64,000 bases of DNA from Xanthobacteraceae bacterium 501b (GCA_000378025.1 KB899087.1:992001-1056000); one strand, 5' to 3'. Positions 1 to 8,523 are shown, counted from the first letter of the stretch. The notes: generated by a model from the letters alone, not told the origin. Program-made: numbers and translations.

Positions 1-365
1 AGATTCTCCTCGTCGAGGACAATGAGATGAACCGCGACATGCTCTCGCGGCGCCTCGCCCGCAATGGCTTCGAGGTGATTATCGCGGTCAACGGCCAGGA
101 GGGGGTGGACCTTGCCCTTTCCGAAAAGCCCGCCCTGATCCTGATGGATATGAGCCTGCCGGTGCTGGATGGCTGGGAGGCGACGCGGCAGGTGAAGGCC
201 AACCCGGAAACGGCGGCGATTCCAGTTATCGCACTCACCGCCCATGCCATGGCCTCCGACCGTGAGCAGGCGATGGCGGCGGGATGCGATGATTTCGATA
301 CCAAGCCGGTGGAGCTGCCGCGCCTGCTGGAGAAGATCAAGACGCGGCTCGGTTTGCCGGGATGA
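1..365 (+). CDS. Single-domain response regulator, 5' end cut by window edge
   Basis: CheY-like receiver domain; the frame is open from base 3, so the true start lies just outside the window. The visible 120 residues are almost a whole receiver domain: acidic residues in the first strand (LLVEDNEMNR), the phospho-acceptor aspartate in LILMDMSLPV, the switch region VIALTAHAM and the conserved lysine in DTKPVE. The protein stops about 13 residues after this lysine, so there is no output domain. It resembles DivK-type regulators, which pass phosphate between histidine kinases or act by protein-protein contact. The partner kinase would have to be upstream and is not visible. The family call is firm; identity with DivK itself is not proven. 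Confidence 0.85.
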   Translation, partial: ILLVEDNEMNRDMLSRRLARNGFEVIIAVNGQEGVDLALSEKPALILMDMSLPVLDGWEATRQVKANPETAAIPVIALTAHAMASDREQAMAAGCDDFDTKPVELPRLLEKIKTRLGLPG

Positions 366-502
366 GGTGGATCCCGCACCGTCGCCATTCCGTCATGCGA
401 CGCTTTCATAACGGCCCGCGCCTTGCACCCGTTCCGCATCAAGGCGTCGCGGGAACCGATCGTCGCGCGCATTCGACAGTCAATCGGACGACAAGGTAGG
501 CC

Positions 503-2098
503 ATGGCGACAATCGCGCTCATGTTCAGTGGGCTGGGCTTGTTCTTCATCGGGGTACGCGGCCTCTCCGCCAATCTCGTGCCGCTTGTCGGGCGACGGGC
601 CCGCGCCGCTTTCGCGCGTGCGCTGCGTGGCAATGTCAGCGCCGCGCTCAGCGGCACGCTGGCGGGGATGATCACCCAGAGCTCCACCGCCGTGTCGTGG
701 ATCGTTGTCTCCTTCGTGCGCGGCGGTGTGCTGACCGATGGGCCGGCGCTGCTGGCGCCAAGCTGGGCCAATGTCGGCACCTCGCTGCTGCCGCTGATCG
801 TCGCCGTCGATACCTCGACCGCTGCCGGCCTCGTCATCGGCGTCGTCGGCTTCATGACCTATTTCCGCCTGGCGCGCGGCGACCGCATGCGCAACGTGCT
901 GGAAGCGGCGCTCGGCGCCGGGCTTCTTCTGTTCGGCATGCATCTGGTCTCCGTCGCTGTCGGCCCGATGCGCGAGGCGTTGCTGGGCCATCCCTGGTGG
1001 GAGCAGGCGGTGGAGAATCCCTGGCTGCTGGCGCTGATCGGCGCCGGCTTCTCGGTGGCGGCGCAATCCTCCTCGGTGGCTGCGGCGCTGGCGGTGGCGG
1101 CGGTGGGGGGCGGCCTGCTGGATTTCGGCACGGCGCTGCCGCTGATCGCCGGGGCCAATGCGGCCGGGATGATCAACAATGCCGTGCTGATACCCGGCGA
1201 GACCCGGCCGGGCCGGGTCGTGTTCGCGCTGCAGGTGGTGCAGAAGGGCGCCGGCTCGCTGCTGCTGGTGGCGCTCGCCCTCGTCCTCGCTTGGCGCCCC
1301 GATCTGGTCAACGCGCTGGTCGACCCGGGGCAGGGCGATGTCGGTGCGGCGCTGGCGCTTATCTTCCTGGCGGCGCAGATCGGCGGCGCGCTGATGTCTG
1401 CCCTGCTGGAGGGACCGACCCGCCGCATCGTGGCCCGGCTGTTGCCGATGAACGCGGTGGAGACGCTGTCCCAGCCCGCCTTCCTGCTGCGCGAGGCGCT
1501 GGGCGACACCGAGGCGGCGCTCGACCTGTCCATGCGCGAGGTGGCGCGCCTGAGTGGCCGGCTGCCGCAGATGATCGAGCATGTGCGCGAGGAGGGCGAT
1601 CCCGCCACGCCCTCGGCCGCCGTGCTGCGCGCCGCCGGGGCGACCTTGACCGAAACCACACGCGCCTATCTCGCGTCGCTGCTCGACGCGCCGCTGGCCC
1701 GTGACCAGGTGGCGGTGGCACTGCTGCTCGACGACGCGGCCAACAATGCCGGCGCGCTGCACGAGGCGCTTGCCGACTATGCCCAGGAGGCCGCCCATGT
1801 GCGCGCCGTGCCGACGGCGCAACGTCTGAACGAGGCGCTGCACCTGCTGCTGAGCGCGGTGGCCGATCATGCCGACAGCCTGGGGGCAGAGGAGCCGGAA
1901 CTGGTGCTGGCCCTGCTCGGTCATCGCGACCGGCTGATGGAGGATCTGCGCCAGCGCCTCTCGGCGCAGAGCGACCTGACCGCCGAGGAGCAGAACGCGC
2001 TTTTCCGGCTCACAGTGCTGTTCGAGCGCATCGTCTGGCTGGCGCGGCGGCTGGTGAATGGCCTGACGCAAGTGCAGCGCGCCCAGCACGCCGCCTGA
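503..2098 (+). CDS. Na+/phosphate cotransporter family protein with PhoU-like tail
   Basis: Inner-membrane transporter of the Na/Pi cotransporter (NptA/YjbB, SLC34-like) family, 531 residues. The first ~310 residues are hydrophobic and contain the paired family signatures: TQSSTAVSWI near residue 60 and AAQSSSVAAAL near residue 190, the two QSS repeats of the transport core. The remaining ~200 residues are soluble and helical, as in PhoU-like domains that often end these proteins. The ATG follows AAGGTAGG at normal spacing. It stands alone, with 137 bases before it and convergent genes after it. Phosphate uptake or efflux is inferred from the family; the direction cannot be read from sequence. 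Confidence 0.88.
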   Translation: MATIALMFSGLGLFFIGVRGLSANLVPLVGRRARAAFARALRGNVSAALSGTLAGMITQSSTAVSWIVVSFVRGGVLTDGPALLAPSWANVGTSLLPLIVAVDTSTAAGLVIGVVGFMTYFRLARGDRMRNVLEAALGAGLLLFGMHLVSVAVGPMREALLGHPWWEQAVENPWLLALIGAGFSVAAQSSSVAAALAVAAVGGGLLDFGTALPLIAGANAAGMINNAVLIPGETRPGRVVFALQVVQKGAGSLLLVALALVLAWRPDLVNALVDPGQGDVGAALALIFLAAQIGGALMSALLEGPTRRIVARLLPMNAVETLSQPAFLLREALGDTEAALDLSMREVARLSGRLPQMIEHVREEGDPATPSAAVLRAAGATLTETTRAYLASLLDAPLARDQVAVALLLDDAANNAGALHEALADYAQEAAHVRAVPTAQRLNEALHLLLSAVADHADSLGAEEPELVLALLGHRDRLMEDLRQRLSAQSDLTAEEQNALFRLTVLFERIVWLARRLVNGLTQVQRAQHAA

Positions 2099-2117
2099 AG
2101 AAGCCCGGCCGGAACGC

Positions 2118-2540
2118 TCAGCCGGCCAGCGCGAAGGTGAGGCGCTTCACGTTGCGATCCTTCTCGCGGGCATAGGCGAAGCTGTCGCACAAGGTGCGGA
2201 CGAGATGCACGCCGAGCCCGCCGACGCGGCGTTCATCAAGCGCGCCATCGAGATCGGGCGCGGGAGCGGCAAAGGGGTCGAACGGGTCGCCATCGTCGCT
2301 GAAGACGAGGTGCAGCTGGTCGCCCACCCGCCGCACCTCGATGGCGATCTCGCCGGCTCGACCGTCGGGGTAGCCGTAATCGACGGCATTGTTGAAGAAC
2401 TCATCCACCGCCAGCTGCAGCCGGTAGGCCGGGGTGGGGGGGATGCCGGCGGCCTCCATGAAGGCCTCGATGCGCGAACTAAGCGCGTCGAGCTCGGCCA
2501 GATCATTGGGCAGGCGCAGATCGAGCTCGGTGTCGGTCAT
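2118..2540 (-). CDS. RsbW/SpoIIAB-like ATP-binding protein (anti-sigma-type kinase)
   Basis: Small GHKL-fold ATPase, 140 residues. The N box is in AVDEFFNNAVDYGYP (E and N about residues 46-52), the G1 box is SDDGDPFDP and the G2 box is VGGLGVHLVRTL, the arrangement of RsbW/SpoIIAB-type serine kinases that bind a sigma factor or phosphorylate a STAS partner. The ATG at 2540 was chosen because the domain begins at once with the family pattern LRLPNDLAELDALSSRIEAF. It lies 29 bases downstream of the STAS gene on the same strand, so the two probably form a partner-switching pair. No sigma factor or PP2C phosphatase is encoded nearby. The target is unknown. Confidence 0.85.
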   Translation of the reverse strand: MTDTELDLRLPNDLAELDALSSRIEAFMEAAGIPPTPAYRLQLAVDEFFNNAVDYGYPDGRAGEIAIEVRRVGDQLHLVFSDDGDPFDPFAAPAPDLDGALDERRVGGLGVHLVRTLCDSFAYAREKDRNVKRLTFALAG

Positions 2541-2569
2541 CGCCCGCTCCGCCGGGTTTGCCGGGACTG

Positions 2570-2902
2570 TCAGGTCATGGTGGCGAGGGCAGCCTCGCGA
2601 CTGGGATGGATGGGGATCAGCGAGGAGAAGCCGCTGACGTCGAACACCTCGTGCACCTGCGGGATGAGGCCGCACACCGCCAGCGTGCCGCCGGCACTGC
2701 GGACCAGCTTGGTCGCCTTCAGCACGACGCGCAGGCCGGCCGAGCTGATATAGGTGAGTTCGGCGAAATCCAGCAGGATGGTGCCCTCGCTGGGGGCACC
2801 GGCGAGGAATTCCTCCAGCTTCGGCGAGGAGGAGCTGTCGAGCCGTCCCTTGACGGCGGTGACGACGATGGTGCCCGCGACGATGCGGTCGATATGTATC
2901 AA
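2570..2902 (-). CDS. STAS-domain anti-anti-sigma factor (RsbV-like)
   Basis: STAS protein of about 110 residues. The phosphorylatable serine motif is in LTYISSAGLRVVL, and the fold continues with KATKLVRSAGGTLAVCGL and VHEVFDVSGFSSLIPI, typical of SpoIIAA/RsbV proteins. I place the start at the TTG at 2902: it has GGGAG seven bases upstream and gives a family-length protein, whereas earlier in-frame starts add an arginine-rich stretch unlike the family. It precedes the RsbW-like gene by 29 bases and follows the NCS2 permease by about 195 bases on the same strand. The pair would act as a phosphorylation-controlled switch; which output it controls cannot be seen here. Confidence 0.82.
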   Translation of the reverse strand: MIHIDRIVAGTIVVTAVKGRLDSSSSPKLEEFLAGAPSEGTILLDFAELTYISSAGLRVVLKATKLVRSAGGTLAVCGLIPQVHEVFDVSGFSSLIPIHPSREAALATMT

Positions 2903-3097
2903 GGCCTGGCTCCCGAACTCGGCTTTGCGGCGGAAATCGTGGCGGAGGAATTCTGTGGCGGGGCGTCGTGATCGCCGCGCCGAGCGCACGCCAGCCCATC
3001 CGCGCGAGGACGAGCAAGGATTATCGGCAAAGCCAAAGCCGCGCAAGCACAGGGCCCGGCGGGCGCCGCCGCCCGGCTGAAGCGCTCCCCGGCGGGG

Positions 3098-4804
3098 TCA
3101 GTGCTCGAAGCGCAGGGTCAGCTTCTGGTGGGTGCCGTCCATGCCCACATTCAGCTTGTCGGCGCGCTTGCTCAGCATGTAGCCGACGAAACGCGCCACC
3201 GCCTGTGCATCGCCCAGAAGGTCCTCTGGCGAGGGTCGATGGGTCGGGATGGCGATCGCCTCGCCGTCATAGATCAGGGCGACGTCGAAGTTCTCCTCGT
3301 CGAAATGCGCCCGCATCTCCAGCGTGCCGGGCGCGACGCCGGTGTCCAGCAGCATCTCCACGCCCTCCGCCACCACGGGGATAGCGGCCGCGATCACGTC
3401 GCGGCGCGCGCCCCAGAGGTCGCCCTGATGTTCGAGGAACTCAGTGACGACGGTGAACGGGTTTTCCTCCGCCGTGACGGCGCGCGAGGCCTCCTGGCGA
3501 ATGCCAATTCGGAAGATCAGGTTGAGCACGATGGCCACGGCGGTGGCGATGGAGAGCGGCGATTCGAGGATCGGCTGCGCCCAGTCCGGGGTAAGGCGGA
3601 CGAGGTCCGGCAGGATCGCCACGGCGATGCCGGTGAGGATGGCGAGGCCGACGGTGAAGATGCGCCGGTCGCTGAGCCGGCGGGACAGGATCAGCTCCAT
3701 GCCCGCGACGGTGAGGAAGGCGGCGGCATAGATCAGGATCGCGCCGATAACGGGAGCGGGGATGATGGTTAGCACGCCGATGAGGCGCGGCGAGAAGGCG
3801 GCCAGTATGATCAGGATGCCGGAGACGGCGCCCACTCGCCACGCCGTGGTGCCGGTGGCGAAGGCGACTCCGACCGCCGCCGAGGACGAGGCGCTGGCGA
3901 AGCCGCCTGTCACGGCGGTGCCCATGTCGGCCAGCGTGTTGGCCTGGATCGCCCGTCCCGCCTGGTCGAGATCGGCGCGGCGCCAGTCGGCGTCGTCCAT
4001 GCGCTGCATCGACACCACGGTTCCCACCATGTCGACGGCGGAGAGCACGCCGGTGATGATGGCAGCCGGGATGAGCGCCCAGGAGAAGAAGCTGATGCCG
4101 GGCCAGCCGAGGCGCGGCAGGTCGACATAGGGCAGGGTGGCGAAGCTCGGGCTCGGCTCCGGCGCAACGCCGACATAGGCCGCGAGAACCCAGCCGACGG
4201 CGGCGCCGATCGCCACTGCGAACAGGCGCAGCATGCCGCGCGAGAAGATCGCCAGCGCGATGATGATGACGAGCGTGACCGTGCTGACAAGGGCGTAGCG
4301 CATGTCGAGGTCGGGCGTGATCGCCCCCGAAATGCCGAAGGCCCGCCGCAGCGCCGGGTCGGCCAGCGCCACGCCCAGCATGGTGACGGCGACGCCGCAG
4401 ACCTCCGGCGGGAACACGGACCGCAGCGCGCCCATGAAGCGTGACAGCGTCAGTTGCGACACCGCCGCAATGAGGCTCATGCCGGCATAGAGCGCGGGCC
4501 CGCCCGCCGCGAGCGACTGCACCGCCAGCGGCATGTGCGCCATGTTGGGAATCTGCACCAGCAGCATGCCCGCCCCGCGCTTGGGCAGGCATTCCAGCAG
4601 GGTGGCGATCCCCATGAAGATGATGCAGCTGGTGATGAACACCTGCGTGTCGTCAAAGGAAAGTCCGGCCTCCACCGCCGCCACCAGCGGATAGACGATG
4701 AACAGCAGCGCGAGCGTCGCATGCTGCACGCCGAGAATGAGCAGGGTGCTGAGCGGCGGCTTCTCGTCGGCCGAATAGAGAATGTTCGTCGGCTTGCGCG
4801 GCAT
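3098..4804 (-). CDS. NCS2 (uracil/xanthine) permease family protein with extra C-terminal domain
   Basis: Inner-membrane nucleobase:cation symporter-2 family protein, 568 residues, longer than the usual 420-460. Residues ~15-440 contain the hydrophobic segments and family stretches such as LGVQHATLALLFIVYPL, FMGALRSVFPPEVCGVAVTMLG and TGGFASASSSAAVGVAFATG. Residues ~445-568 form a soluble tail: a helix with VAEGVEMLLDTG, then LEMRAHFDEENFDVALIYDGE, then LNVGMDGTHQKLTLRFEH. The order of these elements is like a degenerate GHKL ATPase domain (N-box-like helix, acidic-glycine G1-like turn, closing strands), though the key Asn and second glycine box are absent. The downstream co-oriented genes are STAS and RsbW-like. 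Substrate is unknown; a purine or pyrimidine base is the family expectation. Confidence 0.85.
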   Translation of the reverse strand: MPRKPTNILYSADEKPPLSTLLILGVQHATLALLFIVYPLVAAVEAGLSFDDTQVFITSCIIFMGIATLLECLPKRGAGMLLVQIPNMAHMPLAVQSLAAGGPALYAGMSLIAAVSQLTLSRFMGALRSVFPPEVCGVAVTMLGVALADPALRRAFGISGAITPDLDMRYALVSTVTLVIIIALAIFSRGMLRLFAVAIGAAVGWVLAAYVGVAPEPSPSFATLPYVDLPRLGWPGISFFSWALIPAAIITGVLSAVDMVGTVVSMQRMDDADWRRADLDQAGRAIQANTLADMGTAVTGGFASASSSAAVGVAFATGTTAWRVGAVSGILIILAAFSPRLIGVLTIIPAPVIGAILIYAAAFLTVAGMELILSRRLSDRRIFTVGLAILTGIAVAILPDLVRLTPDWAQPILESPLSIATAVAIVLNLIFRIGIRQEASRAVTAEENPFTVVTEFLEHQGDLWGARRDVIAAAIPVVAEGVEMLLDTGVAPGTLEMRAHFDEENFDVALIYDGEAIAIPTHRPSPEDLLGDAQAVARFVGYMLSKRADKLNVGMDGTHQKLTLRFEH

Positions 4805-5028
4805 GGGCGGGCCCTTGAGGGAGATGACGGAAGCCGGCGTCGCTGCGCCCGTCCGGAACTGGAACGAGACTTCCCGCCCTAGTGGCGATGGGCGGAGAAT
4901 CTATGAGGGCGACTATGGGATTTCGCCCGAAGTCGGGCAAGCTCGCCCGCGCGGCTAGTTTCGGTCCCCGATCGTCGATGGCCAGAGCCGCGCGGTGAAC
5001 GTCGCCGTCCGCCGGCCGCCACGTACCA

Positions 5029-5064
5029 TTGACGACATCATTCCAATGATCTATGGAATGACGT
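5029..5064 (+). promoter_or_regulatory. Promoter with overlapping 10-bp inverted repeat for the arsR-type gene
   Basis: TTGACG at 5029-5034 and TATGGA at 5052-5057 are 17 bases apart, close to a sigma-70 promoter. An inverted repeat, ACATCATTCC at 5035-5044 and GGAATGACGT at 5055-5064, matches in 9 of 10 positions with a 10-base spacer and covers the -10 element. The start codon is at 5066, so transcription from this promoter would begin at or just before it and give a nearly leaderless message. An ArsR/SmtB dimer site here would block RNA polymerase and mean autoregulation; this is inference from position and symmetry. Confidence 0.6.
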
Positions 5065-5065
5065 T

Positions 5066-5752
5066 ATGAGGTTCGATATTCATCGGCGGCTGACGCCCGG
5101 GCGCCTTGAGGAGGCCGCCGCGATGTTCGCGGCGCTCGCCGATCCGGCGCGGCTACGGCTTCTCGTGCTGCTCACCCATGGTGAGGCCTCGGTCTCGACC
5201 CTCGCCGCCCGGCAGGGCGAGAAGGTCTCGACGGTTTCCGCCCGGCTGCAGCTTCTGCACGCCGTGCGGCTGGTCCGCCGGACGCGTCAGGGCAAGTCGA
5301 TCCTGTACGCGCTCGCCGACGACCATGTGATCGCGCTGGTCTCCAGCGCCATCGACCATGTCTGCGAAGATCACCCAACCCATGAGGCGTTTGAGATGTC
5401 TGACGGCTGCAAGATCCACCCCGACCATCCCCACCAGCACGGCGCGGGCTGCGGGCACACCGCGATCCGCCACGGCGATCATGTCGACTATTTGCACGAT
5501 GGCCATCTGCATCACATGCACGGCGACCATGTGGACGAGCATGTCATCGAGGTGAGCGCGACCAATCCGGACGGCTGCACCGCTGGCGAGCCCTGCACGG
5601 GTCACGAGGCCGGCCATGTCCATGGCCCCGGCTGCGGTCATGAGGCGGTGCCGCATGGCGACCACATCGACTATCTCGTCGATGGCCGCCTGCATCATCC
5701 CCATGGCGACCATTGCGACGATCACGGCCCGGTCGAGATCGTGCGCGGCTGA
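5066..5752 (+). CDS. ArsR/SmtB-family metal-responsive regulator with His-rich C-terminal tail
   Basis: Winged-helix repressor, 228 residues, about twice the usual ArsR length. Residues ~13-100 are the HTH domain (AAMFAALADPARLRLLVLL, then STVSARLQLLHAVRLV and the wing GKSILYALAD). Residues ~110-228 hold about 28 histidines in two repeats, each built on GCGH, then HGDH(V/I)DYL, then a HLHH or RLHH cluster and HGDH. The tail looks like a metal store or sensor (Zn, Ni, Co or similar). Classic alpha-3 CxC or alpha-5 metal ligands are not obvious in the HTH part, so sensing may depend on the tail. It lies upstream of a B12-riboswitch transport operon, which fits cobalt or zinc, but the metal is not proven. 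Confidence 0.85.
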   Translation: MRFDIHRRLTPGRLEEAAAMFAALADPARLRLLVLLTHGEASVSTLAARQGEKVSTVSARLQLLHAVRLVRRTRQGKSILYALADDHVIALVSSAIDHVCEDHPTHEAFEMSDGCKIHPDHPHQHGAGCGHTAIRHGDHVDYLHDGHLHHMHGDHVDEHVIEVSATNPDGCTAGEPCTGHEAGHVHGPGCGHEAVPHGDHIDYLVDGRLHHPHGDHCDDHGPVEIVRG

Positions 5753-5941
5753 ACCCCGCCTAGGCGGGCGACCCGGTGGCCGGCCATCGCCGGGCCATGC
5801 ACCGTGATCGCCGGCATGAAGGCGCCGGCAGGCGCCGCACACGCCGCTGCCGCACACGCCGTTGAAAGAGGTGTTGCCGCCCTGCATGCGCGGCAACATT
5901 CATGTCCGACCACTCGCTTGAGCGACCCTTGTGATCGCAAT

Positions 5942-5956
5942 TGATATATTATATCA
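5942..5956. promoter_or_regulatory. AT-only-core palindrome upstream of the cobalamin riboswitch
   Basis: TGATATA-T-TATATCA is a perfect 7-bp inverted repeat around one base in otherwise GC-rich DNA, about 190 bases before the riboswitch starts. It could be an operator or part of the promoter for the transporter message. The ArsR-type regulator encoded just upstream is the natural candidate protein, but this site does not match the GGAATG-type repeat in front of arsR. Confidence 0.4.
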
Positions 5957-6134
5957 GTTTGCTGATGCGGTTGGGTCGGGAAGGTCACGAGCTTCATTCG
6001 GATGCCGGCCCGGGGGCGCGAACCGAGCCGGTGCGCGCGAGCGTGACGGCTGCGTTCCGGCGGCTGTTCGCGCCTTGCCCCGCGTCCGGCTCCCTTGACG
6101 ACGGGGCGCGAGCGGTTACGGTCGCGGCCGATCA

Positions 6135-6330
6135 AGGTTCTCCGGGTCCCACGCCCGGAGCTAAGAGGGAATTCGGTGAGGCGCTCCGCGCCAAAGCCGA
6201 GGCTGCCCCCGCAACTGTAAGCGGCGAGCCCTCTGCCCATCGTCCACTGACGCGAGGCTCAGGCCATGCGTTGGGAAGGCCGGGCAGAGCCAGCGTTGAC
6301 CCGCGAGCCAGGAGACCTGCCCGGATCGCG
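6135..6330 (+). promoter_or_regulatory. Cobalamin riboswitch
   Basis: Adenosylcobalamin-type leader. The B12 box is GAGCCAGGAGACCTGCC at 6305-6321. Upstream are the conserved AGAGGGAATTCGGTGAG (6165-6180) and GCCCCCGCAACTGTAAGCGG (6205-6224) blocks in the right order, with variable arms between them. The leader ends about 115 bases before the binding-protein gene, leaving room for an expression platform; GGGCTCAATGGGCCC (6375-6390) may form part of a hairpin. B12 would switch off the importer genes that follow. Boundaries are approximate. Confidence 0.93.
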
Positions 6331-6445
6331 ACCAATCTTTCGGGCGGGGTGCTCCGGAGGTTGCCGGCCGTGCAAGGGCTCAATGGGCCCTGCCGGCGCC
6401 GGTTCCCTTTGCGCTTCCCGTCTTCCTTTTCAGGAAGCGGTGACA

Positions 6446-7489
6446 ATGACCAAGACGACCTTTCCCCTCATCGGCCGGCGGGCCTTCGCCCTGGCGCTCG
6501 GCCTTCTCGCCAGCGCCGCGCTGGCGACGGACGCCTCAGCCGGCACGACCTACCCGCTGATGCTGGAGAACTGCGGCCACAAGGTGGTGATTGACCACGC
6601 GCCAACGCGCGTCGTCAGCGTCGGCCAGGCGCAGACCGAGATTCTCTACGCCCTCGGCCTCGGCGACCGGGTGGTCGCCAGCGCGCTCTGGTTTGGTCCG
6701 GTCGCCAAGCCCTATGAGGCGGTCAATGCCGGCGTGAAGCGGCTCGCCGACAATGATCCCAGCTTCGAGGCGGTGGTCGGGCAGGAGCCTGACCTGGTGG
6801 TCGCCATGTATGAGTGGCACATCGGCCCGAACGGCATCATCGGCAAGCGCGACCGTTTCGACGCGGTCAAGGTGCCGGTCTATGTCTCGCCCACCGATTG
6901 CGTCGGCAAGGACAATACCGGCGCCGGCGACGGTGTCCGCACGCAGATGTACTCCACCGAGCTGCTTTACCGGAACATCCGGGAATATGGCGCCATCTTC
7001 GACGTGTCGGAGCGGGCCGAGGCGCTGGTCGCCAGCCTTAAGGCGCGGGAGGAAGCCGCCGCCCGCACGCTCGCGAGGCTGAAGGGCAGGGACGTGTCGA
7101 TGGCGCTGTGGTTCTCCAGCAAGGACATCAAGGGCGATGCCTTCCTCGCCGGCAAGAACGGCGTGCCGGCCTATGTCATGGCGCAGCTCGGCGCCCGCAA
7201 CATCATCACCACGGAAGAGGAATGGCCGCTGGTGGGCTGGGAAACCATCGCCGCCAACGACCCTGACGTGCTGGTGCTGGTGAAGATGGACCGCCGCCGC
7301 TTCCCCGCCGACGACATCGAGGCCAAGCTCAATTTCCTCAAGACCGACCCGGTGGCCAGCCAGCTTTCCGCCGTGAAGAACGGCCGCATCGTCATCGTGG
7401 ATGTCGGCGCCACACGGCCGGGCATGGACACGGTGGACGGCATCGAGGCCATCGCCAAGGCGGTGCAGGGCTTCGGTCTGGTCAATTGA
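6446..7489 (+). CDS. ABC importer periplasmic binding protein, B12-riboswitch controlled (BtuF/FepB-like)
   Basis: Periplasmic solute-binding protein, 347 residues. The start was chosen at 6446 because it has AGGAAG upstream and gives a clear signal peptide (RRAFALALGLLASAALATDASAG). The mature part has the class III binding-protein pattern: APTRVVSVGQAQTEILYALGLGDRVV, then DNDPSFEAVVGQEPDLVVAM, and the C-terminal LKTDPVASQLSAVKNGRIVIVD. It is longer than BtuF and has an insert around KVPVYVSPTDCVGKDNTGAGDGV, so the ligand may not be cobalamin itself; F420-0-type, cobinamide or cobalt-chelate binders are alternatives. Its stop codon overlaps the start of the permease gene. Confidence 0.85.
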   Translation: MTKTTFPLIGRRAFALALGLLASAALATDASAGTTYPLMLENCGHKVVIDHAPTRVVSVGQAQTEILYALGLGDRVVASALWFGPVAKPYEAVNAGVKRLADNDPSFEAVVGQEPDLVVAMYEWHIGPNGIIGKRDRFDAVKVPVYVSPTDCVGKDNTGAGDGVRTQMYSTELLYRNIREYGAIFDVSERAEALVASLKAREEAAARTLARLKGRDVSMALWFSSKDIKGDAFLAGKNGVPAYVMAQLGARNIITTEEEWPLVGWETIAANDPDVLVLVKMDRRRFPADDIEAKLNFLKTDPVASQLSAVKNGRIVIVDVGATRPGMDTVDGIEAIAKAVQGFGLVN

Positions 7490-8523
7490 GCCATCTCGTC
7501 ATCGGGCCGAACTGGCCGGCGCGGATCGCCCTCGCCGGCCTCTCCCTCGTCGCGCTGGTCTTCGCCATCGCGCTGGCGGTGACGGTGGGCGAAATGCCGA
7601 TCCCGCTCGCGGTGGCCTTCCGCGCGCTCGGCAATGGGTTGTTCGATCTCGGCTACCCCGTCAGCGCCATCCAGCAGGGCGTGATCTTCGAATACCGGCT
7701 GAGCCGGGCCTTGATGGCGGCGCTGTGCGGGGGCGCGCTCGCCCTTTCTGGCGCCATCCTGCAGGCGCTGCTGCGCAACCCGCTGGCCGAGCCCTATATT
7801 CTCGGCGTCTCGGCCGGTGCTTCCACCGGCGCGGTGTGCGTGATGATCCTCGGTTTTGGCGGCGCGACGCTTGGCCTGTCCGGCGGGGCGTTTCTCGGCT
7901 CGGTGGCGGCGCTCGTCATGGTCGGGCTGCTCGCCGCCGGGGCGGGCGGGGGCAGCGACCGGGTGATCCTCGCCGGCGTCGCCGGCTCGCAGCTGTTCAA
8001 CGCCGCGACAGCGACCATCGTCACCACAATGGCGAGCGCCGAGCAGGCGCGCGGGGTGATGTTCTGGCTGCTCGGCAATTTCGGCGGCGTGCGCTGGTCG
8101 GACCTCTGGGTGGCGGCCCCGGTGGCGCTGCTCGGCTTTCTCGTCTGCATGGTGCACGCCAAGGCGCTCGACGCCTTCGCCTTCGGCGCCGATGCGGCCG
8201 CCTCATTGGGCATCAACGTCACGCGGGTGCGGCTGGTGCTGCTGGCTACCACCGCGCTGCTCACCGCCACCATGGTGGCGATCGTCGGCACGGTCGGCTT
8301 TGTCGGGCTGGTCATTCCCCATGCGGCCCGCTTCTTGGTCGGCCCCGGCCATGCCCGGCTGCTGCCGGCCTGCCTCATCATCGGCGCGGTGTTCATGATC
8401 CTGGCCGATGTGCTCTCGCGCATTCTCGTGCCGCAGCAGATCCTGCCGATCGGCATCGTCACCGCCCTGGTCGGCGCGCCGGCCTTCGCGTTCATCCTCT
8501 ACCGCGCGAGGCGGCCCGCATGA
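7486..8523 (+). CDS. FecCD/BtuC-family ABC importer permease
   Basis: Inner-membrane permease, 345 residues, with the many hydrophobic segments of the FecCD family. Landmarks are EYRLSRALMAALCGGALALSGA and LLRNPLAEPYILGVSAGAS near the N-terminal third, GWLLG-like MFWLLGNFGG in the middle, and GTVGFVGLVIPHAAR followed by HARLLPA near the C-terminus, the loop that contacts the ATPase. It starts at TTG 7486, overlapping the previous stop by four bases (TTGA), so translation is probably coupled. It forms the membrane channel for the binding protein upstream and the ATPase downstream, under the same riboswitch. Confidence 0.92.
   Translation: MSHLVIGPNWPARIALAGLSLVALVFAIALAVTVGEMPIPLAVAFRALGNGLFDLGYPVSAIQQGVIFEYRLSRALMAALCGGALALSGAILQALLRNPLAEPYILGVSAGASTGAVCVMILGFGGATLGLSGGAFLGSVAALVMVGLLAAGAGGGSDRVILAGVAGSQLFNAATATIVTTMASAEQARGVMFWLLGNFGGVRWSDLWVAAPVALLGFLVCMVHAKALDAFAFGADAAASLGINVTRVRLVLLATTALLTATMVAIVGTVGFVGLVIPHAARFLVGPGHARLLPACLIIGAVFMILADVLSRILVPQQILPIGIVTALVGAPAFAFILYRARRPA

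Noticed and set aside
5755-5900. Leftward cysteine-rich frame between arsR and the riboswitch
   Set aside because: Translation comes from GC-rich palindromic DNA, and it runs through the arsR gene in antisense; no start signal.
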